NCBI GenBank assembly: GCA_016219005.1
Contig: JACRCN010000084.1
Span: 1-64,000, forward strand
Reading direction: 5' to 3'
Source: Deltaproteobacteria bacterium
GTDB taxonomy: Bacteria; Desulfobacterota; Desulfobacteria; Desulfobacterales; SpSt-501
Length of the DNA: 64,000 nucleotides
Under the pieces are notes generated by a model. The model saw only the letters and a list, made by a program, of their open reading frames with translations. It did no database searches and was not told the origin of the DNA. The translations under genes and the position numbers were made by a program. Of this stretch, positions 62,033 to 64,000 are shown piece after piece; the first letter of the stretch is position 1, and each line of letters begins with the position of its first letter.

Positions 62033-63664
62033 ATGTTGAATGCCACCCCTGCAATCGAAGCGCCTCGGAATGAAGACACTCTGCACTACGGGCCGGGCAG
62101 TCCGGAGCGGCGCCGGATATCCGCTACACTGAGCGAACTCAGGGGCAAGGAAATCGAAATCCCCCTGATCATCGGCGGCCGCGAGGTCCGGACCGGTCGG
62201 ACCGCCGCCTGCAGCGTACCCCACGATCACCGCCACCGGTTGGCCGTCTGCCACCTGGCGGGGCCGAAGGAGACCGCCATGGCGGCCGAGGCGGCGCGTG
62301 AAGCGGCCGTGGACTGGGCCGGCATGGCCTGGGCCGACCGGCTGGCGATCTTCCAGAAGGCCGCCGACCTCATCGCGGGCCCCCACCGCATGCGGATCAA
62401 CGCCGCCACCATGCTGGGGCAGGGCAAGAACGTCTACCAGGCCGAGATCGATGCGGCCTGCGAAAGCGCCGATTTTCTGCGGTTCTACTGCTGGAACGCG
62501 AGCCGCCTGTTCGGCCTGCAGCCCTTCTCCTCTGCCGGGGTCTGGAACCAGATGGAGTACCGCCCGCTGGAAGGGTTCGTCTTTGCGATTTCACCCTTCA
62601 ACTTCACCGCCCTCGGCGTCAACCTGGCCGGCTCTCCGGCCCTGCTCGGCAACACGGTGATCTGGAAGCCGGCCTCCTCTGCGGTCTACTCGGCCTATCA
62701 CCTGATGCGGATCTTCCATGAAGCCGGGCTGCCGGAGGGCGTCATCAATTTTCTGCCGGGCCCCGGCAGCCAGATGGGGCCGGTTTTGCTGAAGCACCCC
62801 GAGCTGGCCGGAGTGCATTTCACCGGATCAACCGCGGTGTTCCGGGAGATCTGGAAAACCGTCGGCGCAAACATCGACCACTACCGCAGCTACCCGCGGC
62901 TGGTGGGCGAAACCGGCGGCAAGGATTTCGTCTTCGCCCATCCCTCCGCCGATGCGCGGGCTCTGGCCGTGGCGCTGGTACGCGGCGCTTTCGAATACCA
63001 GGGCCAGAAGTGTTCGGCGGCATCCCGAGCCTACATCCCGAAATCCATCTGGAAATCGCTGAAGGAGTCGCTGTTGGAGATGATCGGCGGCCTCCGGGTG
63101 GGCCCCCCGGAAGACGCTGCCAATTTTGTCAATGCCGTCATCGACAAGACCGCCTTCGACAAGATCGTCTCTTACATCGAGTTCGCGCGAAAATCCCCCG
63201 ACGCCGAGATAGCCGCCGGGGGCGTCTATGACGATCGCGTGGGCTATTTCATCCACCCGACCGTCATCGTGGCCAAGAAACCCGATTTCAAGACCATGGT
63301 GGAGGAGATCTTCGGGCCGGTGCTCACGCTGTTCGTCTACGACGACGATCGCTATGAGGAAACCCTGAGGCTGTGCGACCGGACGTCGCCTTACTCCTTG
63401 ACCGGTTCCATTTTCGCCCGCGAGCGGCAGGCCATCGTGGCCGCCAAGCGTATACTGGTGAACGCCGCCGGCAATCTCTACATCAACGACAAGCCCACCG
63501 GGGCCATGATCGGCCAGCAGCCCTTCGGCGGCAGCCGGGCTTCGGGCACCAACGACAAGGCCGGCACCCTGCTTAACCTGATGCGCTGGGTCAGCCCGCG
63601 TACGATCAAAGAAACCTTCGTTCCTGCAACTGACTATCGCTACCCGTTTATGGAATCCGAATGA
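62033..63664 (+). CDS. pruA: L-glutamate gamma-semialdehyde (1-pyrroline-5-carboxylate) dehydrogenase-like
   Basis: 543-residue aldehyde dehydrogenase. NAD-binding ISPFNFTALGVNLAGSPALLGNTVIWKPA, catalytic Glu in LVGETGGKD, catalytic Cys in YQGQKCSAASR, and the C-terminal IFGPVLTLFVYDDD and GQQPFGGSRASGTNDKAG motifs follow the P5C dehydrogenase branch closely. GAAAGGAG precedes the ATG. In an aldehyde/formate redox cluster it may oxidise proline-derived semialdehyde or another aldehyde; specificity is inferred from the family. Confidence 0.88.
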   Translation: MLNATPAIEAPRNEDTLHYGPGSPERRRISATLSELRGKEIEIPLIIGGREVRTGRTAACSVPHDHRHRLAVCHLAGPKETAMAAEAAREAAVDWAGMAWADRLAIFQKAADLIAGPHRMRINAATMLGQGKNVYQAEIDAACESADFLRFYCWNASRLFGLQPFSSAGVWNQMEYRPLEGFVFAISPFNFTALGVNLAGSPALLGNTVIWKPASSAVYSAYHLMRIFHEAGLPEGVINFLPGPGSQMGPVLLKHPELAGVHFTGSTAVFREIWKTVGANIDHYRSYPRLVGETGGKDFVFAHPSADARALAVALVRGAFEYQGQKCSAASRAYIPKSIWKSLKESLLEMIGGLRVGPPEDAANFVNAVIDKTAFDKIVSYIEFARKSPDAEIAAGGVYDDRVGYFIHPTVIVAKKPDFKTMVEEIFGPVLTLFVYDDDRYEETLRLCDRTSPYSLTGSIFARERQAIVAAKRILVNAAGNLYINDKPTGAMIGQQPFGGSRASGTNDKAGTLLNLMRWVSPRTIKETFVPATDYRYPFMESE

Positions 63665-63685
63665 TCGGCAGAATGAGGAGACAAG

Positions 63686-64000
63686 ATGAAGAAGATTCGG
63701 CTGTGTGTGAATGGAACCTGGCGTGAGTTGATCGTCGATAAGGAAACCGTGCTGCTGGATCTGTTGCGGGATGACCTGCGGCTGACGGGAGCCAAGCAAT
63801 CCTGCGACCGGAAGGGCCAGTGCGGCGCTTGCACGGTGGTGGTGAACGGCAAGGCGGTGCGGTCCTGCCTGGCCCGGGTGGTCGACCTGGAAGGGGCGGA
63901 CATCATTACGGTGGAGGGGCTGGGAACGCCGGACAACCCCCATCTCATCCAGGAGGCCTTCGTTCTGACCGGGGCGATCCAATGCGGGTTCTGCACCCCC
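63686..64000 (+). CDS. Aldehyde oxidoreductase (Mop-type), N-terminal part, cut by window end
   Basis: First 105 codons of a molybdenum aldehyde oxidoreductase. It shows the plant-ferredoxin 2Fe-2S site CDRKGQCGACTVVVNGKAV with the fourth Cys in RSCLARV and the start of the second cluster, AIQCGFCTP. Single-polypeptide Mop enzymes of sulfate reducers (about 900 residues) begin in this way, but a separate small subunit cannot be excluded as the rest lies outside. GAGGAG precedes the ATG. Confidence 0.85.
   Translation, partial: MKKIRLCVNGTWRELIVDKETVLLDLLRDDLRLTGAKQSCDRKGQCGACTVVVNGKAVRSCLARVVDLEGADIITVEGLGTPDNPHLIQEAFVLTGAIQCGFCTP

Overview
The window looks like the chromosome of an anaerobic Desulfobacterota (former Deltaproteobacteria) bacterium, probably a sulfate reducer or syntroph. 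The evidence is a high-GC backbone, a large set of molybdopterin enzymes and their accessory genes, a selenocysteine formate dehydrogenase, gene families typical of Desulfovibrio and relatives (an NTP transferase-HD fusion, a PaaK-like ligase remnant, XdhC, a Mop-type aldehyde oxidoreductase), a YitT protein and a KamA radical SAM enzyme. This taxonomy is inferred from gene content only. No rRNA, tRNA or CRISPR array was seen.

Layout. 0.3-5.2 kb: pyruvate/2-oxoacid dehydrogenase operon (E1 alpha, E1 beta, E2, E3). 5.3-16.2 kb: ordinary backbone genes (thioesterase, dodecin, MFS transporter, RlpA lipoprotein, GmhB-like phosphatase, DUF1178, SH3 protein, CNNM/CBS protein, HU, DksA, PilZ-like protein, YitT). 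16.5-19.9 kb: a compact minus-strand operon of a lysine 2,3-aminomutase-like KamA enzyme followed by two D-Ala-D-Ala-ligase-like ATP-grasp enzymes. 20.3-24.7 kb: CBM48 protein, Lon, Hsp20 and EpmA, the EF-P beta-lysyl ligase, so a beta-lysine maker and a beta-lysine user lie within about 4 kb.

24.7-42.5 kb is a mosaic accessory region. It opens with the stub of an integron integrase on the minus strand, a well-preserved attC site and a GNAT cassette on the plus strand, which is the normal integron layout. Several AT-rich genes of unclear function follow, mixed with backbone-like metabolic genes (CoA-transferase, enoyl-CoA hydratase, Fe-S protein, GlxA regulator, PAS-PP2C phosphatase, PQQ-type sugar dehydrogenase, RidA, class V aminotransferase). 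At least three gene remnants (isoprenylcysteine methyltransferase tail, enoyl-CoA hydratase, DUF134) and copies of a palindromic repeat show repeated rearrangement.

42.5-64 kb: methionine aminopeptidase, then a molybdenum island: modABC; a ThiS/ThiF pair; a three-subunit xanthine-dehydrogenase-family hydroxylase with a histidine phosphatase; a MoeA-like protein, a broken PaaK-like CoA ligase, XdhC and a MocA-like NTP transferase-HD fusion; a ModE-type regulator; a PhsA-like molybdopterin oxidoreductase with a frameshift in a G run; a 900-residue formate dehydrogenase read through an in-frame UGA with a bacterial SECIS hairpin; a P5C-dehydrogenase-like enzyme; and the start of a Mop-type aldehyde oxidoreductase cut by the window end. 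Molybdate uptake, cofactor maturation and the enzymes that use the cofactor thus lie together.
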